Origin: CAZYMF01 sp964648215
Lineage (GTDB): Bacteria; Desulfobacterota; Binatia; HRBIN30; JACQVA1
Direction: 5' to 3'
DNA: 47,985 nt
NCBI GenBank assembly: GCA_964648215.1
Contig: CAZYMF010000014.1
Coordinates: 1-47,985 of the forward strand
The position numbers were made by a program, and so were the translations under genes. The notes under the pieces were generated by a model. That model searched no databases. It worked only from the letters and a program-made list of their open reading frames with translations, and had not been told where the DNA came from. Below are positions 35,793 to 43,808 of the stretch, one piece after another; the stretch's first letter is position 1; each line of letters opens with the position of its first letter.

Positions 35793-36554
35793 GTGTGTAC
35801 GCTCGCGCTCTATTTTCAGCACTTCGAAGACTACCCTCTCGTCGTGGCCGCCAACCGCGACGAGTTCTACTCGCGACCCGCTCACCCGCCGCGGCTGATC
35901 GCCGACGACCCGTGGGTCGTGGCCGGCCAGGACCTGGTGGCGGGTGGCACCTGGCTCGGGTTGAACCAGGCCGGCCTCGTGGTCGGGCTTCTCAATCGCC
36001 GCAGCGAGGACGGACAGGCCGCCGTCGACCCGACGCGCCGATCGCGCGGGCTGCTGGCCCTGGAAATGCTCGAGCGTCGCTCGCTGGGGGCCGCGCTCAC
36101 CGGGCTGCAGGCGGAGCCTGCCGATCGTTACAACGGCTTCAACCTGCTGCTGGCCACGATCGACGAGGCTCACGTCGCACACAACGCGGGCCGCGCGCTG
36201 GCGATCACGAAGCTCGAGCGCGGCGTCCACCTGTTGACCAATCTCCGACTGAACGATCCGACGTGTCCGCGCATCGCCAAATCGGCGCGCCTCTTCCAGG
36301 GGATTTCCCTGGGATCGACGGAAGGGGCCGAAGCGCTCGTGGCGCACCTGCGGCCGATCCTCTCCGACCACTCGACGCCGCTCGACCCGCGCGCGGCGAC
36401 GGCCCCCAACAACCTCTGCGTGCACGCCGGCGCCTTCGGCACCTGCTCCGCCAGCATTCTCATCTACGATCGCCGCAGGGCTCGTTTCCGCTACTGGCAC
36501 GCCGCCGGCCCTCCCTGTGCGACGGCGTTCGCCGAGGTAGTCCTGCCAGATTGA
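35793..36554 (+). CDS. NRDE/TANGO2-family protein
   Basis: The 253-residue protein starts at GTG 35793, which encodes the family's N-terminal MCTLAL. The hallmark VVAANRDEFYSRP follows, then GGTWLGLNQAGLVVGLLNR and, later, NGFNLLLA. The family (eukaryotic TANGO2) has no settled enzymatic role; heme or lipid handling has been proposed for relatives. The N-terminal Cys2 would be exposed if Met is removed, as in Ntn-hydrolases, which fits a start exactly here. Confidence 0.9.
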   Translation: MCTLALYFQHFEDYPLVVAANRDEFYSRPAHPPRLIADDPWVVAGQDLVAGGTWLGLNQAGLVVGLLNRRSEDGQAAVDPTRRSRGLLALEMLERRSLGAALTGLQAEPADRYNGFNLLLATIDEAHVAHNAGRALAITKLERGVHLLTNLRLNDPTCPRIAKSARLFQGISLGSTEGAEALVAHLRPILSDHSTPLDPRAATAPNNLCVHAGAFGTCSASILIYDRRRARFRYWHAAGPPCATAFAEVVLPD

Positions 36555-36556
36555 GG

Positions 36557-36584
36557 TGGACAACCTGCCCCTGTTCTTTGTAAT
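36557..36584 (+). promoter_or_regulatory. Promoter of the coiled-coil lipoprotein gene, near-leaderless
   Basis: TGGACA (36557-36562), a 16-base spacer and TGTAAT (36579-36584), nine bases before the ATG at 36594. Each hexamer matches five of six consensus bases. The expected leader is only two to four bases. Confidence 0.55.
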
Positions 36585-36593
36585 CTCCGGCCG

Positions 36594-37688
36594 ATGATTC
36601 CCCGCAGCGCGCCTTCCTCGGTTACGCGGATCTGCCTGATCGCCGTTCTCTCGACCGCCGGCTGCAGCTCCACGGTGACGCCCCCCCCTGCCCCACCCGC
36701 CGCGGTCAAAGCGGCGGTCGCAGCCACAGCGCCGGCCCCAGCGGCCGTTTCCCCCTCCCCGCTGCCCGCCGAGGACCTGCGCGCGGTCGTCAAGCGCCAG
36801 GAAGACGAGAACGCACTGCTGCGGGAACGCGTGGCCCAGCGCGACGCGCAGGTCGACGTCCTCCAACACGAGGTCACCCGCCTGCAGACCCGGACCCGCG
36901 AGATGGAGACGACCCTGGCGCGGTTGACCGGCGAGACGACCGCCGGAGGCGCCGGGGCGTCCCCGGCCGGTTCCGCGACGGCCGGGTCGCCGGTGCAGGG
37001 TCCCACCGCCCTGGGAGCGGCCCAGCAGGAGTTGAGCGCGGCGCGCCAGGAGCTGGCCACGACGCAAAGCAAGCTCGAGCAAGAACGCCAGCGTCGTGCC
37101 AGCGTCGAGAGCGAGCTGCAGCAACTCAAGCAGGAGACCTCCACGGCGCCGCTCGCTCCGGCGCCCGGGGTCTCCCCGCCGCAGAGCGACGCCCTGGCCA
37201 AGGCACGCGCCGAGGTCGACTCCCTGCGTCGTCGTCTGGACCAGGAGCATGCGGAACGGGAGCGAACGGCCGCGCAGCTCGCCGCCCTGCAGGCCAATCC
37301 CCCTGCCCCAGCGCCCGCGGCGTCTCCGCCGGACGCCCAGCTGAAGCAGCGCCTGGCCGATCTCGAGACCCGGCAGAAGGAGATCCTCGCCAGCGCCAAG
37401 CGCGAGCTCGATACCAGCCGTGAACACGAACAGCAGCTGCAGGGCCAGTTGGCTGCCGCGCAGCAGGAGATCACCATCCTGCGGCAGCGCGCCGCGCAGG
37501 TGGCGGTACCGGTGGCGAGCATGGAGGAAGCGCAAGCGCAGAACGCGGACCTGCGCAAGCGCCTCGACGCGGTCGAGCGCCACAATCAGCAGCTCAACGA
37601 CAAGCTGAAGACCGCGATGCGGGTCGCCGACCTGATCTTCAAGATGCGGGCCGGCCAGGTGGAGCCGCTGTCGCCGCCGAAGCGTTGA
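36594..37688 (+). CDS. Coiled-coil lipoprotein
   Basis: The 364-residue protein has a lipobox (STAGC, Cys24), then a Pro/Ala stretch, and long heptad coiled coils (about 60-110, 140-180, 195-225, 235-345) separated by Pro/Ala-rich breaks. There is no enzymatic motif. Probably a periplasmic structural or tethering protein. Its last 50 bases overlap the end of the convergent binding-protein gene. Confidence 0.7.
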   Translation: MIPRSAPSSVTRICLIAVLSTAGCSSTVTPPPAPPAAVKAAVAATAPAPAAVSPSPLPAEDLRAVVKRQEDENALLRERVAQRDAQVDVLQHEVTRLQTRTREMETTLARLTGETTAGGAGASPAGSATAGSPVQGPTALGAAQQELSAARQELATTQSKLEQERQRRASVESELQQLKQETSTAPLAPAPGVSPPQSDALAKARAEVDSLRRRLDQEHAERERTAAQLAALQANPPAPAPAASPPDAQLKQRLADLETRQKEILASAKRELDTSREHEQQLQGQLAAAQQEITILRQRAAQVAVPVASMEEAQAQNADLRKRLDAVERHNQQLNDKLKTAMRVADLIFKMRAGQVEPLSPPKR

Positions 37689-39255
37689 CACCGCTCAACC
37701 ACACCTCCTCCAGACGCGGCGGGCGCAGCGGCGGCAAGCGATAGCCGCGCACGCGCGGCTGCACCACCTCGTACGTGACCGGATAGTAGAGCGGCACCCA
37801 CGGCGCGTCGTCCATGACCAGGCGCTGTACCTGTCGCAGCAGCTGCAGCCGCCTCTGCGGCTCGATCATCGTCGCCGCCCGGTCCAGCAACCGGTCCACC
37901 CGCGCATTGCTGTAGAAGGTGTCGTTGTTCGAGCCCCGGTTCTTCGAGTGGAAGAGAACCTCGAGGAAGTTGCTCGGGTCGGGAAAATCCGCCTCCCAAC
38001 CGAGGACGAACATCGGCACCAGAGCGGGCGTGCGCACGGCTTCGAGAAACGGCGCCCAGGCGATCGGCCGGATGTCGGCGTGAATGCCGACGTCGGAGAG
38101 ATCCTGCTGGATCGCCTGGGCCATGCGCCGCGTGTCCTCGTCGGAGCGAACCCACAGCGTGGTGGAAAAGCCCTGCGGATATCCGGCCTCGGCCAGTAGT
38201 GCCCGAGCCCGCGCCGGATCGAAGTCGTAGTGCGGAGCCGCCGGATCGTAGCCGGGCATTTTCGGCGGCAAGATCTCGTTGGCGGCCACGCCGCGGTTGT
38301 TGATCAGCTCGAGCAGCTTGCTCTTGTTGATGGCGTGGCTGATCGCGCGGCGAACCCTGCGGTCCGTGAACGGGGCCACGGCGCAGTTGAATCCCAGGTA
38401 CGTCGTCCGCAGCGACGTCTGCTTGCGCAGCAGGGTGGCGTAACGCGGATCGGCGACGACCCGCGGAAACTCGGCCGGCGGAATCGTCGTCACGTCGAGC
38501 ATCCCCGCCTGGTACTTGAACCAGGCGAGCTGGTCGCTGACCCCGACCAGGCGCACCACCCCGGCGAGGAGCGGCTTCCCGGGGATGAAGTAGTAGGGGT
38601 TGCGCTCGAGGAGCAAACGCCGGCCGCTGCTCCATTCGCGCAGCACGAACGCCCCGGTCCCCACCGGGTGGCGCGCGAAATCCTCGCCCCAGCGCTCCAC
38701 TTCCTCGCGCGGCACGACGGCGGCGAACTGCATCGCCAGCTTGTGGAACAGCAACGGATCCGGCCGCGCGAGGACAATGCGCAACACGTCCGCGGCGCGC
38801 GTCTGGATGCCGCGCACGTCGCCGGCCCGGCCGGCGATGAAGTCGTCCGCACCGGCGATCGTGCGGAAGAACTCCACCCCTTGCGAGTGCGTCTGTGGCC
38901 GCAGAACGCGTTCGAGCGAGTACTTGAAATCCGCCGGTCGCAGCGCTCGGCCGTTGCTGAAGCGAACGTCGTCGCGCAGCCGGAAGCTCACGTCGAGACC
39001 GTCCGCGCTCTGCGTCCACGAACGCGCCAGCTCCGGCACGATGCGACCTTCGTCGTCGTAGTCGACCAGGGTGTTGAAGATCATCTGCTCGAAAAACCAC
39101 GATGTCGTGTCGTAGCCGATGGCGGGGTCGAGCGTCGGCACCTCGTCGACCCCCGACAGCCGCAGATAGGGTGACGACGGGGCGTTCTGCGGCGATCCGC
39201 TGCACCCCAGCACCACGACCAGGCAGCACAGCAGAGCGTGCCGGCTAGCCTTCAT
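37639..39255 (-). CDS. Peptide/nickel-type ABC transporter substrate-binding lipoprotein
   Basis: The 538-residue protein is of the SBP_bac_5 family: lipobox VVLGC (Cys18), LSGVDEVPTLDPAIGYD, LRDDVRFSNGRAL, VRRAISHAINKSKLL and APWVPLYYPVTYEV. It binds oligopeptides or similar solutes for the two permeases encoded upstream. ATG 39255 overlaps the dppC-like stop by 11 bases. Confidence 0.92.
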   Translation of the reverse strand: MKASRHALLCCLVVVLGCSGSPQNAPSSPYLRLSGVDEVPTLDPAIGYDTTSWFFEQMIFNTLVDYDDEGRIVPELARSWTQSADGLDVSFRLRDDVRFSNGRALRPADFKYSLERVLRPQTHSQGVEFFRTIAGADDFIAGRAGDVRGIQTRAADVLRIVLARPDPLLFHKLAMQFAAVVPREEVERWGEDFARHPVGTGAFVLREWSSGRRLLLERNPYYFIPGKPLLAGVVRLVGVSDQLAWFKYQAGMLDVTTIPPAEFPRVVADPRYATLLRKQTSLRTTYLGFNCAVAPFTDRRVRRAISHAINKSKLLELINNRGVAANEILPPKMPGYDPAAPHYDFDPARARALLAEAGYPQGFSTTLWVRSDEDTRRMAQAIQQDLSDVGIHADIRPIAWAPFLEAVRTPALVPMFVLGWEADFPDPSNFLEVLFHSKNRGSNNDTFYSNARVDRLLDRAATMIEPQRRLQLLRQVQRLVMDDAPWVPLYYPVTYEVVQPRVRGYRLPPLRPPRLEEVWLSGVNASAATAAPPGRPAS

Positions 39256-40075
39256 CGCGTCCCAGGCGTGCCAGCAGCCCATAGCCGATGAAGTTGAACG
39301 CGACGACGGCGTAGAGGATCGCCAGCCCGGGAAACAGCATCAACCACGGGGCCACCAGGTAGTAGCTCTGGCTGTCGCTGAGCATCCGGCCCCAGCTCGG
39401 CGTCGGTACCGGCACGCCCAGACCCAGGTAGCTGAGCCCGGCATCCAGCAAGATGGTGCTCGACGTCGCCAGCGCTCCCATGATGACGATCGTGGGCAAT
39501 GCGTTGGGCAGCAGGTGGCGCAGCAGCAAACGCGATGGCGTTGCTCCGAGCGCGGTGGCGGCGATGACGAAGTCGCGCTCGCGCAAGGTGAGCACCTCGG
39601 CCCGGACCGCACGCGCGATCGCCGGCCAGCTGATCAGGCCGATGACGACGAGAATCGAGGTCAAGCCGGGACCGACGATGGCCACCAGGGCCAGGGCGAG
39701 CAGCAGGCCGGGAAGCGCCAGCACCGCGTCGGTGGCGCGCATCAAGACGACGTCGACCCAGCCTCCGGCGTAGCCGGCGAAGAGACCGATGCTGGTCCCG
39801 ATACCCATCGTCATGCTGGTCGCCACGGCCGCCACCAGCAGCGAGATGCGGGCCCCGTAGATGAGCCGGCTCAGGATGTCCCGGCCGAGCTCGTCGGTGC
39901 CCAGAAGGTAGGCCCGCTGCGGTGGAAAGGGATGGCCGAAGCTGTTGGCCACGGCCCGGAGGGGATCGTACGGGCTCAGCCAGGGAGCCGCCAGCGCAAC
40001 GCCCACGAGCAGCAGCACCATGGCCGCACCCACCAAGAGCAGGTAACGCTGTCGCTCGCGCGCGCCCGTTCTCAC
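39245..40075 (-). CDS. dppC: ABC transporter permease, DppC-like
   Basis: The 276-residue protein has six membrane helices and the EAA-type loop GATPSRLLLRHLLPNALPTI that docks the ATPase. The N-terminal signature LLGTDELGRDILSRLIYGAR is typical of DppC/OppC. The GTG start overlaps the dppB stop (GTGA). Confidence 0.92.
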   Translation of the reverse strand: MRTGARERQRYLLLVGAAMVLLLVGVALAAPWLSPYDPLRAVANSFGHPFPPQRAYLLGTDELGRDILSRLIYGARISLLVAAVATSMTMGIGTSIGLFAGYAGGWVDVVLMRATDAVLALPGLLLALALVAIVGPGLTSILVVIGLISWPAIARAVRAEVLTLRERDFVIAATALGATPSRLLLRHLLPNALPTIVIMGALATSSTILLDAGLSYLGLGVPVPTPSWGRMLSDSQSYYLVAPWLMLFPGLAILYAVVAFNFIGYGLLARLGRDEG

Positions 40076-40989
40076 GACCGGTACCGAATCCGCGGATCGA
40101 CGATCGCATAGAGCAAATCGACGACCAGGTTGGCCCCCACCACCAGAACCGCGCTGAACTCCACGATGCCCATGATCATCGGCACGTCCTGATTGAATAC
40201 CGCGTCGACCGCCAGCCTTCCCAGGCCCGGCCAGTTGAACACGGTCTCCGTCAGCACCACCCCGCCCATCAGTCCGGCGAAATCCAGGCCGATCACCGTG
40301 ATCAGCGGCAGCAAGGCGTTGCGCAGCGCGTGGCGGCCGTAAATCGCAACCGTGCCCAGCCCCTTGGCGCGGGCGGTACGAACGTAGTCCTGGCGCAAGA
40401 CCTCGCCCATGTTGGTGTGTACCAGTCGCCCGTAGTACGCGGCGCTACCGACGGCCAGGGTGCACGCGGGGAGAATCACCGACGACAAACTGCCGTAGCC
40501 CCCGAGAGGCAACCACCGCAGTCGGTACGCAAACAGGTCGAGAAGCAGCAGACCGAGAAAGAAGACCGGCAACGACAGCGCCCCGAGGGACAGGGTCAGC
40601 ACCGCCATGTCCGTACGGCTGCCGGCCCGCACCGAGGTGAAGATGCCGAGCACGACGCCGACCAGGACGGCCAGCGCCAGGCTGGTGACGGCGAGAAAGA
40701 GCGTCGCCGGTACCCGTTCGAGAATGGCGGCGCGAACCTCCCGCCGGGTCACGTACGAGCGGCCGAGATCGCCGCGCAACAAGCGGCCGAGATAGCGTCC
40801 GAACTGAACGGGCAGCGGGTCGTCGAGCCCGAGATCCTGGCGAATCCGCGCCAGTGTCGCCGGGTCGGCCTTGGGGCCGGCGATGGTCCGCGCCGGGTCG
40901 CTCGGAATCAGGAACGCCAGCGTGAAGGTGATGATGCTCACGCCGAGAAGCACGATCAGCGCCCAGCCCAGGCGTTGCAGCGCTACCAT
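40072..40989 (-). CDS. dppB: ABC transporter permease, DppB-like
   Basis: The 305-residue protein has the DppB/OppB fold: N-terminal helix, a periplasmic domain with LGLDDPLPVQFGRYL, and the EAA loop ARAKGLGTVAIYGRHALRNA. It is first of the dppB-dppC-binding protein operon. The two ATPase genes usually found with it are absent from the window. Confidence 0.92.
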   Translation of the reverse strand: MVALQRLGWALIVLLGVSIITFTLAFLIPSDPARTIAGPKADPATLARIRQDLGLDDPLPVQFGRYLGRLLRGDLGRSYVTRREVRAAILERVPATLFLAVTSLALAVLVGVVLGIFTSVRAGSRTDMAVLTLSLGALSLPVFFLGLLLLDLFAYRLRWLPLGGYGSLSSVILPACTLAVGSAAYYGRLVHTNMGEVLRQDYVRTARAKGLGTVAIYGRHALRNALLPLITVIGLDFAGLMGGVVLTETVFNWPGLGRLAVDAVFNQDVPMIMGIVEFSAVLVVGANLVVDLLYAIVDPRIRYRS

Positions 40990-41081
40990 GCCGGTCCCGT
41001 CACGCGTTGCCGCAGTCCACGGGCACGGCGCCGCCCGACATCGCCGCTGCCGTCGGGGTCACTGTTCACCCAGCGCGACCT

Positions 41082-41525
41082 TCAACGCCTGCCCTTGCCG
41101 AAGATGCGCTCGTTGTCACGGGCATCCTCCGCCAACTCCCTGGCCCAGTCGCGGTCGCGCCGCGGAGCTTGACGAAAGTCTCGATACATCGCGCGCGCCA
41201 GCTCGACGCGATCGATGCCATCGGGAGCCAGCATGATATCCACCTGCGCCCCGGCCAGATCGAAGGAGCTGTGCACGACGGTATCCGAATCCATGCCCAG
41301 GTCGCTCAGCAGCTGGCGGATCACGCCGGCGTTGGTTCCGAATCGCTGGGCTACCTGATGGATGTTCTGGAAACGGTAACCGCCCTCCGCGGTGATGCCG
41401 AGATGGTACGCGCAGAAAAGGTCGAACGCCTCGATCCCGACACGCTCCGCCAGACCGGAGGGCGGACGCTCGTCTCGTCGCAGATCCCCGCGGCCCCGAT
41501 CGTATCCGTGTCGCTGGCGACCCAT
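41082..41525 (-). CDS. Small protein with a helix-turn-helix-like segment, unknown
   Basis: The 147-residue protein has a very basic first 25 residues, then FCAYHLGITAEGGYRF and NIHQVAQRFGTNAGVIRQLL, which looks like a helix-turn-helix (residues about 55-80), and a charged helical tail. No family is recognised. It may be a DNA-binding protein; 92 bases separate it from the permease operon. Confidence 0.55.
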   Translation of the reverse strand: MGRQRHGYDRGRGDLRRDERPPSGLAERVGIEAFDLFCAYHLGITAEGGYRFQNIHQVAQRFGTNAGVIRQLLSDLGMDSDTVVHSSFDLAGAQVDIMLAPDGIDRVELARAMYRDFRQAPRRDRDWARELAEDARDNERIFGKGRR

Positions 41526-41648
41526 GCCGCCAGCATAGACGATGACCGGCGCTCCGGGAAGCGTTCGCTGGCCGCGGGATCACCGGGTTGTACGAAAGGC
41601 GCACACCCCGGCTGACCCGTCGGCGCGGGAAGGCAACGCGCGTCGCGT

Positions 41649-43529
41649 CTAGTTCTGGTGCCGCGGCGGAATGACCAGAGTGTTACAGTCGATTGCCCCG
41701 GTGCTCACCGCCTCGCCGTTCGGTCCCGTGGCGGTGACGCCGACGTTGATGGACAGCAGCCCGCGGCCAGATCCCTTGCCCTGCCATTTGAAGCGAGCGC
41801 GGTGCCCGTTACGCAAGCCGCGGATACGTGCCGGCTGCGGACCGCTCTTGAGGATGACGTCCACCGTGCCGCTCTCCTGCAGCCGCGGCGCGCTCGGGCG
41901 GACGTCGGTCAAATCGCCGCCGGTGTTGTTGATGACCTCGAGGCGGAACGACAGCAGGATCGGGCCGTCGTACGCGCCGGCTGTGCACCGCGCGATCAGC
42001 TGGGAGGCGTCGAATGGAACCGGGCGAGGAGCGGCAAGCTCCACCGCGCCGCACTGCACCACGCCGGTGCTGACCGGGGCGCCGCCGGAGCCGGTGCCGC
42101 TGGCGCTGACGGTGATGCTCACGTTTCCGCTGCCGCTGAGCGCGCCGGTCCACTTGAACGTCGCCCGCGAACCGTCGGTGACCAGGTTGTAGAGGCGCGG
42201 CGCCGGCCCGTTGCGCAGATCGACGGAGACGCTGCCGCCGGCGGCAGCGCTGGGGTCGGTCGGTTGCACCGCCGTTACCGCGGCGCCGGTTTCGTTGTTC
42301 ACTGAGAAGAACACGGTGATCCGATTACCGTTCTGGATCACGTTGCAGCTGCCGGTGAACGCATTCAGGTTCAGCACCGCGGTCGGGCGCGGCGTGCGTG
42401 TTGCGGTCGGTCCCGCCGGCGTCCGAGTCGCAGTCGGGGTTGCCGTTGGGACGGAGGAAGACGCGATGGGGTCGCAGGCTGCGGAGACGACGACGACTTG
42501 CCCGCCGATCGTCAGCTGCGCGGCCAAGGTCACCTCGGTCTGACCGTCCCCAGATTGCTTTCCCTTCCAGCGGAAGCGGGCGCTGTTGCCGCTGCTGAGG
42601 CGAGAATAGTGGGTGGGCACGGCGGGGCCGAGGGCCAGCAAGGCCGAGCCGCCCGAAGCGATCTGGGGAGCCAGCGCCGTCACGTCCTCCGCTTCGATCC
42701 CCGTGCCGTTGCCGATGAGGAGCGTGAACGTCGAGCTGTTGCCGTTGACGAAGACGAAGCAGCTCGAGGTCAGCGCCTGCAGGTTCGCTTGTCGCGGAGC
42801 CGTGGGCGGCGGAGCGGTCCGCGTCGGCAGCGGTGGCACCGGCGTGTGCGTCGGGTGTTTCGGCAGCGTTGCGTGCGTACGCGGGGTCCGCGTCGGCAAC
42901 GGCGTGCGCGTCGGCCGCAGATGCGGGGTGTTGGTCGGCAGCGGCGTGGGACGTATCCGCTGGGTGCGCGTGGGCCGCGGCGTGCTGGTCGGGTGCACAC
43001 GCAACGTGCGCGTGGGCGGCGGCGTCCGCGTCGGTGCAGACGTACGCGTGGGGGGGGACGTGCGCGTGGGCGGAACGAGCCGCGGCGTGCTGGTCGGCGG
43101 AATGACCCGCGAGAGGACGTCGCACCGGACCAGACCCGTTGTCACCGTGACGCCTTGCGGGGTCTCGGCGGTGACGTCGGTCGACAGGGCGATGGTCCCC
43201 TCCCCCGCCAGCGTCGCGTGCCAGCGAAAGCTGTTGCCGTTGTTCCGGATCAGGACACGCCGCACGACCGGGTTCGTGGTGATGTTGATGCTCGCGGTGC
43301 CCGTTGTCGTCACGTTCAGGTCCGAAGCGCCTACCTGGGTGAGGTCGACGGACGACCCGTTGAAAGCGCGGACCTGGACGGTGATTCGATTGCCGCCTTG
43401 CGACACCGTGCAGGTCGCCGTGAAACCCGCCAGCGGTTGCCCATGCACCTGAGCGCGCGCCAGAGGCGCGAGCGTCACACTACAGAGGAGGACGCCCAGG
43501 CTGCCCGCTATCCACGCTGTTCGCGACAT
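41649..43529 (-). CDS. Secreted protein with four copies of an unrecognised ~105-residue module
   Basis: The 626-residue protein has a signal peptide (APLARAQ), four modules at about 33-137, 249-353, 386-494 and 507-616, and Thr/Pro/Arg linkers at 143-247 and 354-384. Each module has an early and a late cysteine (C40/C136, C257/C352, C395/C493, C515/C615), an F-R/K-W motif 61-65 residues after the first Cys (F101, F319, F458, F580), and G-x-G nearby. Strand-rich, so probably an immunoglobulin-like fold with one disulfide. The function is unknown; a surface or adhesion role is inferred. A strong purine-rich ribosome site precedes ATG 43529. Confidence 0.8.
   Translation of the reverse strand: MSRTAWIAGSLGVLLCSVTLAPLARAQVHGQPLAGFTATCTVSQGGNRITVQVRAFNGSSVDLTQVGASDLNVTTTGTASINITTNPVVRRVLIRNNGNSFRWHATLAGEGTIALSTDVTAETPQGVTVTTGLVRCDVLSRVIPPTSTPRLVPPTRTSPPTRTSAPTRTPPPTRTLRVHPTSTPRPTRTQRIRPTPLPTNTPHLRPTRTPLPTRTPRTHATLPKHPTHTPVPPLPTRTAPPPTAPRQANLQALTSSCFVFVNGNSSTFTLLIGNGTGIEAEDVTALAPQIASGGSALLALGPAVPTHYSRLSSGNSARFRWKGKQSGDGQTEVTLAAQLTIGGQVVVVSAACDPIASSSVPTATPTATRTPAGPTATRTPRPTAVLNLNAFTGSCNVIQNGNRITVFFSVNNETGAAVTAVQPTDPSAAAGGSVSVDLRNGPAPRLYNLVTDGSRATFKWTGALSGSGNVSITVSASGTGSGGAPVSTGVVQCGAVELAAPRPVPFDASQLIARCTAGAYDGPILLSFRLEVINNTGGDLTDVRPSAPRLQESGTVDVILKSGPQPARIRGLRNGHRARFKWQGKGSGRGLLSINVGVTATGPNGEAVSTGAIDCNTLVIPPRHQN
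42789..43103. repeat. Low-complexity tandem coding repeats (Thr/Pro/Arg linker)
   Basis: About 105 codons of degenerate short repeats encode PPTRT-, TPRPTRT- and LPTRTP-type units in the linker of the four-module protein. Length variation between strains would be expected. Confidence 0.7.
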
Positions 43530-43611
43530 TACCCTCCCCCTCCTCCGTCGTTCTCTTTTCGCGATCGGAGACAAAGCCCACGTACCCCACATGACCGGAC
43601 GTTGCTCACAA

Positions 43612-43649
43612 TGAAACCGAGTTTCACCCGATGCAGGGGTGGCTGTCAA
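43612..43649 (-). promoter_or_regulatory. Promoter with operator-like palindrome for the four-module protein
   Basis: On the minus strand, TTGACA (43644-43649), 17 bases and TGAAAC (43621-43626). The -10 hexamer is one half of a perfect inverted repeat TGAAAC-CGA-GTTTCA (43612-43626), a good position for a repressor. Confidence 0.45.
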
Positions 43650-43737
43650 GTGTCTTTTGCAGGTGACCAAGGGGCGGGGGGAGATCGCCCCAGGCCATCA
43701 GCTCCCCTCTCGCCTCTCCCGGGATCGAAGAATGCGC

Positions 43738-43767
43738 TTGACACGGAGCGCCGTCTCCGCCGAGAAT
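43738..43767 (+). promoter_or_regulatory. Promoter candidate for the cohesin-like protein gene
   Basis: A perfect TTGACA (43738-43743), an 18-base spacer and GAGAAT (43762-43767, four of six consensus bases), 42 bases before the first ATG. Confidence 0.4.
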
Positions 43768-43808
43768 CGGCCGCCGTGGCGACAATATGCACGTAGGTCG
43801 CCCATGGG

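Noticed and set aside
42789..43103. CRISPR-like regular repeats
   Set aside because: The repeats are in frame, degenerate and encode a Thr/Pro/Arg linker; there are no spacers and no cas genes.
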